A stretch of 64,000 nucleotides of DNA from Litsea cubeba (lineage: Eukaryota; Streptophyta; Magnoliopsida; Laurales; Lauraceae). The stretch spans positions 13,433,399 through 13,497,398 of the forward strand of contig CM022948.1 of assembly GCA_012931725.1 (NCBI GenBank). Direction: 5' to 3'. The translations under genes were made by a program, and so were the position numbers. A model generated the notes under the pieces. The model saw only the letters and a program-made list of their open reading frames with translations. It was not told the DNA's origin and did not search any database. Positions 54,301 through 63,500 of the stretch are shown here, piece by piece (position 1 is the first letter of the stretch; each line of letters starts with the position of its first letter).

Positions 54301-57300
54301 TTTTATGCAAATTGTCCTGAGGAAGATCAAACTGCTATTTCTTCAATTTTGGATGTTCAACGGGCCATTCTCCCTATCAGATATCTGGGGGTACCTCTTT
54401 CGTCTAAGAGACTCAATTTTAATGACTGTCAGTCTCTTTTAGCCAAAGTGCAGCAACGGTTATCAGGATGGAAGGCTAAGGTGATCTCTTATGCTGGCAG
54501 ATTGGATTAAGTCTACTCTCTCTTCATTTTATTTATTCTGGGCAACTGTCTATCTTCTTCCTCATTCAATTTTACATGCTTTAGACCGACAACTCCGAGA
54601 TTTTTTCTGGAATTGCTGGTCCTCTTCATATCTTCATCCTATAGCTTGGAGCACTATTTGTCAGCCGACTGCTATGGGAGGGTTAGGTGTTCGATCTATT
54701 GCTGGGGTTGCAAAGGCAGCACTGATTAGGCAGGTATGGAATGTTATTCTTAACAGGGAAACTTGTTGGAATATCTGGGTCAATGCTCGATATTTGAAGG
54801 GTGTATCTTTCTGGGATGTTGCCAGTCCCAAATCTGCTTCTTGGGGTTGGCAAGGTATTTTGGCCCTTCGACCTTTGGCTTTACCCCACATCAAATTCTT
54901 AATTGGGAATGGGCAAACCACACACTTTTGGACTGATTCATGGCTGACAGGAGGACGTCTGAGGGACTGTTTTGGTTCTCGAGCTCTGTATGATCTTCGC
55001 TTGGGGGCAGATTTACGAGTTAGTACTTTTATAGTACATGGTGACTGGAACTTGCCACCACCTACTTCGAATGCTCTGATGGATATTTTTCAAATCATCC
55101 CTAATGAATGTCAGCTATGGCCTGCTTTTAATGATGAAATTATTTGGACTCTTGAAGAGAAGGGGTCTTTCTCTTTGAAGTCTACTTACAACCTTGTTTG
55201 CAACATTCCTAATCAGCAGTTAAGTTGGACTTCAGCTATTTGGTTCAAAGGAGGTATTAAAAAGCACTCTGTATGTGCTTGGATGTTCTTTCAAGGTAGG
55301 CTCAAGACTAAAGACTTTCTATTGCAAAGACATGTTGATTGTGATACATGTTGTGTTCTGTGTGATTGTACTTGGGAGACGTCTATGCACCTCATGCTAC
55401 ATTGTCCTTATGCACAAGCAATTTGGGGCGTTCTTCTCTCTAAATTGAATTTGTTCCCAAACAATTGTTATATTGCTCAGGAGCTTTTAGATTCTATGGT
55501 TTTTCGTATTGATCAGAATAGGAATGATACTTTTATTCTTGCAAAGCTTCTTTTTAATGCTTATGTGTGGCATGTGTGGGCTGAACGCAATGCAAGAATT
55601 TTCAGGAATGTTACTCTTCCATATGGTTCTGTAGTGCAGCGCATTGTACAGGTGGTGACAACCAAGATATTGTACCTTGATCTTATATTACCCACTGACA
55701 TTCAATGTCATTGGAATGTTCCTGTGCATACTCCAGTTATGACTGCAAATCTAGTTACTGAAAGATCGCTTGGATGGCGTCTTTCAATTGCTACATTGCC
55801 TTTGGTTTTTGTTGGTATTTTGTGGAGAGATACTCATCACCCTTGGAAGGGACGAAGAGTGCAATCATTGCATATTTATGATGGTATCTACCAACTGATG
55901 CAGCTTGTTCCTCTAGATATTTCGTCCATTACTATTGAGACTAATTCTTCTTTGCGTACTCTTCTTCTTCATCCTGCTCGATCAGAATGGGCTTTGCGAT
56001 TTCAGGCAAGACGCCTCCATGCTGTGGTTAATAGTTTTGGGCCTGTTCAATTTGTGCATCTTCATCCTCAGACTGTACGCTTCAGTAAAATCATTAGCAG
56101 ATTTCCTGGTCCTCCATTACTAAATGTTGATAATCTTGATATTTGTATCATTCTGTTAGTGTGCAGCTGTAATTATTTAGTTGGTTTTCTGTTTTTCTTT
56201 TACATAGTTCTGTTATGTAAATAAAGGGGTATGCCCTTGGGAAGTTTCTATAATCTCATTGATAATAGACTTCCATTTTGTATTTTATTTTTGAGAAATT
56301 GAAGAACTAACTTACTCTTCAAAAAAAAAAAAAGGGGGTATTCGAGGAACTAGTTTCCATAGTACCACATAAACATACCTTAAGATGGACAATTATCCAA
56401 GAGTAAAATTGCATCCTAAGTCTCCTTTCGCCTACATCTGTTAGCTAGTACATCTTAATGTACCTTAGAGTAGCTAGTTCTTATTATATTATGGAAAAGG
56501 TAAAGAAAATGTATATTGAAATAAAAGTAGAGATATGGTAAAATATTTATTTGAATGACATGAGGTTAAGTGTAGGTGAGGAAGAGTATCAAATTAAAAG
56601 CACTTTTTATCTTATACTTAACTTCATGACCACACTTCGTCACAGCTTTCTATGGTAAAAAATGGGCTTCAGCCCCACCCTAAAGACCTTTAAAACCACC
56701 CCCTCTCCAACCCCCAAAACACGGTAAAAGTCAAAAGACCTTCCCCCCCTCTTCAACTATTGACTATCCATTCATGGTACTATGCCTTTTATCAGATAGA
56801 CAGAAATATTTAAGGAACCTAATCTGATGTGATTCAATTAAAAAACAAAACTAAAAAAGCTTCTTCTATCTATTTGACTTAATCCTTTTATGCAGTGAGA
56901 TCCTATACCTACCAGTCCTGTATGAGTTTGATCTTAAAACCTCATTATATTATATTATATATATGATATGTGTAGGATACGTAGCAATCGCTATCCGAAG
57001 TCAAAGGAGAGAGGAAGGATTAAGAGAATACATGCAAAACAAAAGAGAGAAATAAAGCTTACGCTTTGGTGGCAGCATAAACAGCACATAAAGGTAGACA
57101 AGGCCTAATAACAGTAGTACCAGATCCGATATTTACGATCGCTCCTCTCTTCCTCTCCTTCATCCCCTTCAACACCACCTTTGTCACCTTTGTCGTGCTC
57201 TCTATATTCAGTCTCACCATACTCTTCATTGTCTCTTCATCAACCTCATGAAAAAACCTCAACCTGCTGTCTGCTAACCCTGCACAGTTGATCAACACTC

Positions 57301-57703
57301 CCACGTCCAACCCCTCTATGGCCCCTCCTATCTTCTCAATCCCATCCATTAGATCGTCCACAAGGTCCACGACCACTTTCTTGATCTTGGTCTCCCTGAA
57401 TTTGGCTTCAATTGCATCAGAAACATCTCTGAGCTTGTCTGCGTTTCGACCGAGTAGGATCAGGTGCAAGCCTTGTTGGGCTAGTTGAAAGGCCATGCAC
57501 TTTCCAATGCCATCGGTGGCTCCGGTTACCAGCGCCCATGAACCATAGTTCTTGAGGTTCTTTGGAGGTCTGAGGAAGGTGGTGTAGACCCATTTGAGAA
57601 GGGAGGTGGTGAATTTGGAGAGGGAGAGAAATCCAAGGGATGAGAGGAAAAGCAGCCAAAGGGGTTGGGATTTCACGTGGTCAATGAAAGGGAGAGTCTC
57701 CAT
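39082..57703 (-). CDS. KCR: very-long-chain 3-oxoacyl-CoA reductase (KCR), copy B, with giant TE-filled intron
   Basis: Second KCR, same reaction as copy A. Exons 57703-57063, 42076-42007 and 39330-39082 join in frame (phase 2, then phase 0, as in copy A) to give 319 aa, the usual family length. There is a hydrophobic anchor at residues 15-44, TGATDGIG at 60-67, and Ser194, Tyr209 and Lys213 (YAATK). The usual NNAG is NCAG (139-142). The protein ends GSDKNE. Intron 1 is 14,986 bp and holds a Harbinger MITE and a LINE split by a Copia element; intron 2 (2,676 bp) holds another MITE. All exons are open and the splice sites are intact (GC/GTAAGC, TTTCAG/GT, CAG/GTACC, TGCAG/AT), so the gene may still work if the intron is spliced. 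A TATTTATA box lies at 57748-57741, about 40 nt before the ATG. Confidence 0.88.
40861..41178. mobile_element. PIF/Harbinger-like MITE in KCR copy B intron 2
   Basis: 318 bp with imperfect terminal repeats (GGTCACATTTGGCAA at the left; the right end read inward is GGGCACTTTTCGTAA). It is flanked by TTA on both sides (40858-40860, 41179-41181), the 3-bp duplication of this superfamily. Internal sequence is rich in GAGGATTT/AAATCCTC words. No coding. Confidence 0.65.
42007..42076 (-). CDS. KCR: KCR copy B exon 2
   Basis: 70 nt between TTTCAG and GTACCA, reading YISQFSRGLYVEY and then IDVQCQ. Its length and phase are identical to exon 2 of copy A (32287-32218). Confidence 0.92.
42577..43242. 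mobile_element. PIF/Harbinger (Tourist-like) MITE in KCR copy B intron 1
   Basis: 666 bp with perfect terminal repeats GGGCCTGTTTCTTT / AAAGAAACAGGCCC and TTA on both sides (42574-42576, 43243-43245). Subterminal DNA is rich in GAATTC. The middle (42780-43040) is pyrimidine-rich and looks unlike the ends; it may be acquired sequence. Confidence 0.85.
43741..45642 (+). pseudogene. LINE ORF1 (DUF4283-like, CCHC zinc knuckle), with in-frame stops
   Basis: One reading frame continues from about 43741 to 45642, broken by TAA 44365, TGA 44389 and TAG 45313. The N-terminal half contains about seven variations of PSSSSDL(N/H) (44050-44364). The middle (44480-45000) is the RNA-binding-type domain of plant LINE ORF1, with GPWFVYGRPLILRRW and SIPVWVHLPNL. 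A knuckle CKTCRTFNHGDNSC lies near 45027-45068. The final stop overlaps the ORF2 start as ATGA (45639-45642). ORF1 proteins bind LINE RNA; this copy is not functional as read. Confidence 0.85.
45639..45922 (+). pseudogene. LINE ORF2 start: endonuclease N-terminus
   Basis: ATG 45639 begins IIWNVRGLN, the conserved start of the L1 endonuclease, and LLETKV carries the Glu metal ligand. A duplicated CTAG (45840-45847) shifts the frame, after which RIWVMWDPRMV resumes. The text is then cut at 45922 by the Copia element and continues at 52402. Confidence 0.88.
45923..47113 (+). repeat. 5' LTR of the young Copia
   Basis: 1,191 bp with TG...CA ends. It has a TATATAAGG promoter-like box at about 46439, six GTCGACCGRGC motifs (46119-46312), and duplicated TTCCTAGATAGTTGGTGC blocks (about 46823 and 46868). 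The primer site for tRNA-iMet follows at 47116-47127. Confidence 0.94.
46119..46312. repeat. Six palindromic GTCGACCGAGC motifs in the LTR
   Basis: Copies start at 46119, 46140, 46218, 46238, 46282 and 46302, in three close pairs about 20 bp apart. Three have the palindrome GGTCGACC; all contain GTCGAC. The same set recurs in the 3' LTR (51408-51601). This looks like a set of protein-binding sites in the U3 promoter, an inference. Confidence 0.85.
47182..50806 (+). pseudogene. Copia gag-protease-integrase fused in frame to RNase H tail
   Basis: ATG 47182 (MATSTANMKAPLFDG) opens an 836-codon frame. In order: Copia gag; knuckle 1 CFNCGGVGHFAAKC (about 47936); an acidic then coiled-coil-like region (48090-48480); knuckles 2 and 3 (CYHCNRYGHRRADC, CYKCHNFGHMARDC, 48713-48868); protease LDSGCSSHMT (about 49015); HHCC zinc region; and first catalytic Asp HTDLCGP (about 49588). 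A frameshift near 49680-49700 precedes the rest of integrase (RSDRGGEF, NGVVERKN) from 49724. Text then goes from WELVPRPTP straight to HSRTKHVAIRYHF of RNase H (about 50600-50640) with no RT, still in frame, ending THSPTP and TAG. Confidence 0.92.
51212..52401 (+). repeat. 3' LTR of the young Copia
   Basis: 1,190 bp, matching the 5' LTR throughout apart from one C in a homopolymer near 52370. It is followed by TTGTG. Confidence 0.94.
52402..56224 (+). pseudogene. LINE ORF2: endonuclease C-terminus, reverse transcriptase, zinc-binding tail
   Basis: Continuation of the ORF2 cut at 45922. The endonuclease part has VEGDFNTVRW, FTWSN and CKLDRVL, but its last catalytic motif reads GHSP where Asp-His is expected. 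RT text includes KAPGPDGFN (about 53484), SGFVPGRSIADN, LDLAKTYDSVRW, GLRQGCPLSP and an intact FADD box (about 54179). A zinc-binding RVT region (CVLCDCTWETSMHLMLHC, about 55350-55410) and a terminal segment end at 56224. Frame changes near 52640, 53720, 54100 and 54510 and several stops make it non-functional. Confidence 0.9.
56333..57062. other. Residual KCR copy B intron 1 sequence downstream of the LINE
   Basis: AT-rich, no repeat or frame identified. The exon 1 splice donor GTAAGC is at 57062-57057. Confidence 0.5.
57063..57703 (-). CDS. KCR: KCR copy B exon 1
   Basis: 641 nt from ATG 57703 to the GTAAGC donor at 57062. It encodes residues 1-213 and two bases of codon 214, covering the ER anchor, the NADPH-binding fold and the YxxxK active site. 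Confidence 0.93.
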
Positions 57704-58624
57704 TGCATCTTCGCTGTATCTCTTTGAATCTGCTGTCAGTTATAAATAACAGGAGACGGAAGCATGCGTAGAAATGTCAAAATGAAGCATGCCTAGAAAT
57801 GTCAAAGACTTTGGTGGTACGTAGCCCACAAGTCCAAGATCCTCTCTTAGAAGGGCTCATACAATTTTCTAGGACCATCTTTATATCCATCATTTTGGCC
57901 CACGTAAGAAATTAAATCGCTGAAAATCATTACTCTGCCATTTTTGATCGGTAAGATTTTTTTTCTAAGATTTTTTTCTATAAAAAATTGATGATAAATC
58001 CATACCACAGAAATCTTTTTGAGATTCATCTGACATGGATTCACTTTATTTTTGCCACCCCAACGGATTCACTTACGAGGCCCTTTTGCCTATTTTTGTA
58101 TTGAATTCCTTGGAACCATAACAGTCTTATTTGGGTATCAAAAAATTGATTGACATCAAGGCTCTTCTGGATATTTTTTAATTGAGTTCCTAGGAATGAT
58201 AGTATGCTCTAACTTTGTCTAAGGGCATGTTTGTGTACACACCCTTTCCGCATGAAGGAGAAATTGTCACGTCAGCACATTTCATAGAAATGGAAGTCTC
58301 GAAAAAGGATTTCCGCAGAATGTAGAAATTCATGTTTGGTGCGAATTTTTTTTCTTCACTGAATTGGTGTTAATGTTGTTTGGTGCGCCTGTGGATTCCG
58401 TATAGAAAATTAAGTTTTCTTGTTTAGTTTAACAATTTTCCGAACAAAAATAGCATAACAAGTATATAATTTATTCAACATCAAATAATATAATATTTAA
58501 AGAAATAAAAAAATGAAATAGTGTAAAGTTTTGGGTTGAAATGGAAAAGAGTGAGGAAATGGGATTATATAGGAGGGAGAGATTTTATGAGAAAATCCAT
58601 TTCTCATACCTCCCCCTAGGAAAC
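57704..58624. other. Upstream region of KCR copy B
   Basis: It should contain the minus-strand promoter; TATTTATA at 57748-57741 is the best core element. A sequence TAAGGGCATGTTTGTGTACAC at about 58218 looks like the end of a MITE, but I found no matching inverted end. Confidence 0.45.
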
Positions 58625-59115
58625 TGTTAGGTTTTAAAAAGTTGGCTAATTCATTGGTTATGGACAAAACTGAGTCTCTTAATAATTGTAATTTTATTTA
58701 GAATGGACTGCTCGGAATTAGAAGCAAAGAAGAACACAAATTCATGGAACTGAAGTTGGCAGCATTGAGTTTCAGTAATTTTGGGAACTGATTGTGTTCG
58801 CTCGAGCGAACCCTTCACATAGCTTGGTTGCTCAAGCTTTCTTTTCCTTCGCTCGAGCCAGCTAAGACCTAGACATGGCGAGTTGCAGTTTCCATCCGAA
58901 AACTCTTTCCTATTTTCTCTCAAGATGCCCAATTCTATTCCAATCTTATCAGAACTCTTGAGACTCGTTTCTAGGCTTATAAATAGCCTTTTATCTCTCT
59001 ATTTCAAAGTACTTCTCATCAATAAAAATCACCAAAAAAGATTTTGAGAAGAGCCATCTTTTCCCAAGGCTTCTAGTTACTGCGCTGAAGATCAAGCTTT
59101 AGTTCTGATTCCATT
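58625..59115 (+). repeat. LTR-like fragment interrupted by CACTA terminus
   Basis: It starts TGTTAGG and contains TTCGCTCGAGCGAAC (58796-58810, a palindromic core) and a second GCTCGAGC, then a TATAAATAG box (58978-58986) and an AATAAAAA block. This layout fits the U3-R part of a Copia-type LTR. It is cut off at 59116 by CACTAC. No target duplication or partner LTR is in the window. Confidence 0.5.
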
Positions 59116-59440
59116 CACTACACCATTTCAGAGCTTTTACAACGTGCAATGCGCGCCGTAAATGTAGGTTTACGGCTCACGGGGGTCGTGCCGTAAAAGA
59201 GCCTTTCGTAAAAGGTTTGAACTATTTACATCGTGCATATACAGGCCGTAAGTAGGATCAATGCACGCCGAAAATGATGCTCTTAGGACTTTTTCGACCA
59301 GATTTATGGCCTACTAAGTAGGCCGTAAATACAAAACTTTTACGACGCAGACTGAGTGCTGTCAAAGCATTGATGTGCTTAAGTTTATGGCACACGTAGT
59401 AAGTCGTGAATACTTAAAACGAAAAATATTTTACACAGCT

Positions 59441-60329
59441 TGTGTGTGGGGAGATTTCCGGAACCACAGGATTACGCTAACCACAGCCATCAGATGGGGC
59501 TAAGCACTCTCAGGTGCCATCCGCGTGCCATCCACGTGGCACCAAGCTTACCCCGGCTACCAGGACAAGGGGTCCGGCCGAAGTCAGGCAGCTCCGGGCC
59601 GCTAGCGCCGAACTGGTCCACCCCCGGGTGCCATCTCGGCAGGGAGTTCCACCTCGGCTGAAGAAGCCGGGATGGATGCCGAAGCCAAAAAGAGTCTCCA
59701 CTCACGCCCCTCATCCCCCACGTCACCAGGCACGTGGAGGGATAGGGGCACGAGCTAGTGGGACAGACGCGACATCCAGCCGCTCACAATCTTCGCCAGA
59801 TCCTGACAGGGCGGCATCCAGCGGTTGAGGCCACGTCAGGGCAAGGCCCGAGGGCAGATCTGATGATCCCCTACCGCCAAAGGCGTCCAACACGATCTGG
59901 CCCAACAAGACGCGCATTAAATGCGACGTGGGCTGATCCGACGCGCATTTAATGCAGAGTGGGCTAGATTGGACCGCATTAATTGTAACGTGGGCTGATC
60001 ATGACTTCCCAGTCGAATCATGAGACCCATACCAAGATATCGTCCAAAATATCTTCCAAATCGTCTATAAAAGGATTGCATTTCCGCATGCAAGGTACGG
60101 ACAACACAACTCATAGAGCTGTTACTCTGCCTCTCTTCTTCCTTTCCTTCCATTGTTCCAGTTCCTACACTGACTTTGGCATCGGAGAGCCTTGCGCCGC
60201 CCAGGCCAGGGTCCTCTGACCGTGTGTTCCTCCCTTTCAGGCTTTCGGACGGCATCCAGTCATCATCATCATCGGATAAGTCCTCTAAGGCTCCCCAGTT
60301 ATTGTGGGTCATTATTTTCTGCACCTACA
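59441..60329 (+). repeat. Gypsy 5' LTR
   Basis: About 889 bp, TGTGTGTGGGG...CACCTACA. A TATAAAAG box lies at 60066-60073. Three related blocks with CGCATTAAATGC-like palindromes and ACGTGGGCTGATC lie at 59910-60002. The primer-binding site starts at 60331. Confidence 0.82.
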
Positions 60330-60330
60330 A

Positions 60331-60348
60331 TTGGCGCCGTCCGTGGGA
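60331..60348 (+). other. Gypsy primer-binding site
   Basis: TTGGCGCCGTCCGTGGG directly after the LTR end CTACA, the position where a host tRNA primes minus-strand synthesis. Confidence 0.7.
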
Positions 60349-60599
60349 AAGTAATATCCCAACCTTCCCAACCTTCTTAACCTCAATCTCTCAGAAGCCA
60401 TGCCTCCGAAAGCTAGGAGGGCGTAGAGTCCTCAAGAGCAGCGCTCGAGCTGCCACCACCGCCAACGGACGTCCCTCCTCAAGGGCGCTCCCGCACGGTG
60501 CATGGCACATCTGCAGGCGAGGGCCGCTTAGGCTCTCAGCTCTTTGTCGAGTTCCCCCTCCAAGAAGGACTCGAGGCCTCGATCTCAGCAGAGGAAGTC

Positions 60600-63500
60600 A
60601 TGCCACCCAGATGCGATGAACGTCGGCATGAGCGTCCTCGGAAGGACAAAGCCGTGGCCGTAGGAGAGACGCGCCACGTTCAACCCCCTGCCACTGGAGG
60701 GGTTCTCGAAGCCCAAACTGCTCTCCTCCAGAAGCAAGAGCAGCTGATTCGCGAGCTCCAGCAGCAGCTGAGGGCAGCGCAAACTGCCTCCTTGAGGCAG
60801 GTCTCTGAGCCTCAAGGGAAGAAGAGGGACGCCCCCAGCAGGGCAGCCCAGCCTCCCCGCGAGGACCTCAGAAATCATCTGGACCATAAACGGAGCCAGA
60901 TTCATGACGAAGGCTCGAGCAACAGCCGGAGTCATCATAGCCGCGATGGCCGAACTCATAGCCGTCGTAGCCCGAACCACCCCAAGCGAAAGCCCAGAGC
61001 TCAGACTCCAGAGAAGGACGATGAGCAGGAGCGATTTGACAAACGTGTCAGATTGGCTCTCCAGTACAACTTGGACGTGCGGGACCAGAAGCAGATCTGT
61101 GGTCACACTGATCTGGGGGGCTCGCCCTTCACAAAAGAGATCGAGCGCACCCCCTTGCCCAGAAAGTTCTCCGTCCCGCGGTTCGTCCCCTATGACGGAC
61201 TGTCCGACCCATCCGCTCACCTCCGACACTTCTCCCAGAAGATGTCCATCTGGGGGAATGAGGGTCACCTAAACTGCAAAATCTTCTCCTCCAGTTTGGG
61301 TGACCTCCCCCTGAAATGGTTCTGTTCTCTCCCAGAGAAGTCCATTTCGAGTTGGAAGGAGCTCCAGCTCTCCTTCCTGAAGAAGTTCCAAGCCTACAGC
61401 GTCGTCCCCAAGAAGGAAGGGGACCTCCTCGCACTGAGAATGAAGCAGGGTGAGACCCTCGCCAAGTTCGCCCAGCGATTCTGGGCGGTCTACAGCCAGA
61501 TCGAGGGCACGAGGGAAGAGATAGCAATCTACGCCTTCCAGCATGCCCTGATCCCCGGCCACGACCTGCGAAAAGACTTGGCCGGGAACCCTCCAGAATC
61601 CATGCCAGAGTTGATGTCCCGTGTCAAGCGCTTCATCGCCCAGGAGGAAGACGAGATCCGAGCCCGGGATCAGGACGGGCATCCGGAGCCCGAGCAGAAG
61701 AGTAGCCAGCCTCGGCAGAGAGGCGGCAGGCCCTCCCAGAAGCAGGAGCCCAAGCAGGCCTGGGTCTCCAGTTCGGCGAAGCCTTCGTCGTCCAGGTCTG
61801 GGGGCACCTGGAAGCCCAGACCTCCCTCCAGCGCCAGTCAGAGCGTCAGCGTCGTCTTCAAGGAGCCGATCTACCGCATCCTGACCAAGATCAGGTCCAA
61901 GCCGTTCTTCAAGTACCCCCCGCCCTTGAAGAATGAGCCCACCTCCGGCGGCCGAAGCCAGCTCTACTGCTCCTTCCATAGGGGTAACGGGCACAAGACC
62001 GATGACTGCAAGACTTTGCAGTGGTACCTGGAGAAGCTGGCCGAAGAAGGCCACATTCTAGAATTCGTCAAGGCAGGTGATCCCGGCGGCAGCGAGGGCC
62101 CGATTCACCAGAGCGCAGCCCAGGCTCCTGACAGCGAGGATTCAGAGAAGATCATTAACGTGATCCATCTGGCGTCCTCAGTTCCCGCTTCCTCGTCCCG
62201 GGACAGCTCCCAGGCCCGTGCCGAAGCCAGGCGGGCTTCGCACGGGAAAGAAGTAATGAAAGCCGAGCTCGCTCCGGCATCCAAGAAAGCCCGCCGCGAC
62301 CGACCCGCCATCTCGTTCTCAGACAGAGACCTAGAGGGAATCCAGCTCCCTCACAACGACCCTCTACTCCTCACTATGAAGCTGAGAGACTTCACAGTGA
62401 AGAGGATCCTCGTCGACTCCGGCAGCTCCTCCGAGGTCCTCTACTACGACTGCTTCAAGAAGATGAAGCTCTCCGAAGCAGACCTCACGGAGGTCCGAGC
62501 ACCCCTGCTAGGGTTGTCCGCCACGCCAGTCTACCCCAAGGGCAGGATCACCCTGGAGACCCGAGTTGGTGGGGCCTCCGTGTCGGCCGACTTTCTAGTC
62601 GTGGACGCCCCTTCTCCCTACAACGTCATTCTGGGCAGAACGTGGCTCCACAAGTTAGAAGCAGTCCCTTCTTCCCTCCACCAGAAGCTGAAGTTCGTCC
62701 ATGAGAACAAGGAGGGCAAGATGGAAGTAGTCACAGTGGAGGGGGATCAGCAGCAAGCCAGGCAGTGCATGCTGGCCGCAGTCCCGGCAGTGAAGGAGCC
62801 AGAGCGCGTCAACCTCGCCGAGTTCGAGAAAGGCCTCGACGAAATCGGCCGAGATCCTGAGAAGAAGAGCATCGAGGACCTGGCCGAGGTCAGGCTAAAC
62901 CCGGCAGATCCAGACAGGTTCTTCCTGATTGGCACCCAGCTGCCGGACGAGGAGAGGGCCGAACTCTCTCGGTTCCTGATGCAGAACGTCGACGTCTTCG
63001 CTTGGAGCCCAAGCGAAATGCCTGGGGTCGACCCTGAGGTCATGTGCCACAAGCTGAATGTGGACCCTGACCACAAGCCGGTAGTGCAGAGGGCCCGCAG
63101 GACAGGGCTGCAGCAGACAGATGCGGTCGTCGAAGAGATCGACAACCTGCTAAAGGCAGGAGCCATCCGGGAAGTCCAATACCCGGTGTGGCTGGCCAAC
63201 ACGGTGGTGGTCAAGAAGAAAACTGGAAAGTGGAGGGTGTGCGTGGACTTCACTGACTTAAACAGGGCCTGCCCTAAAGATAGTTTCCCCCTTCCAAAGA
63301 TTGACCAACTGATCGACGCCACCGCTGGTCACGACCGAATGAGCTTCCTCGACGCCTACAGAGGCTACCACCAGATCCCGCTCTACGAGCCAGACGAGGA
63401 GAAAACATCATTCATAACCCCCCGCGGCACTTACTGCTACAAGGTGATGCCCTTCGGGCTAAAGAACGCGGGGGAAACCTATCAGCGCCTCGTCACAAAA

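Larger units (their letters stand above)
43500..56332 (+). mobile_element. L1-type LINE, split by a Copia element, in KCR copy B intron 1
   Basis: ORF1 with a CCHC knuckle, ORF2 with endonuclease, RT and a C-terminal zinc-binding RVT region, and a poly-A tail (about 56320-56332) define a plant L1-type LINE. Without the inserted Copia (45923-52401 plus one duplication) it is about 6.35 kb. The 5' end is not fixed: 43440-43560 is the likely range. TATTCGAGG after the tail is only weakly matched by TTTTCGAGG near 43450, so the target duplication is unproven. The LINE lies antisense to the KCR gene. Several frameshifts make it inactive. Confidence 0.88.

Noticed and set aside
58218..58620. Possible MITE starting GGGCATGTTTGTGTACAC
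   Set aside because: No inverted partner end or target duplication could be found in the following kilobase.
59490..61527. Long minus-strand and alternate-frame open frames in the Gypsy region
   Set aside because: They are shadows of the GC-rich LTR and of the plus-strand gag-pol frame, where stops are rare in all frames.
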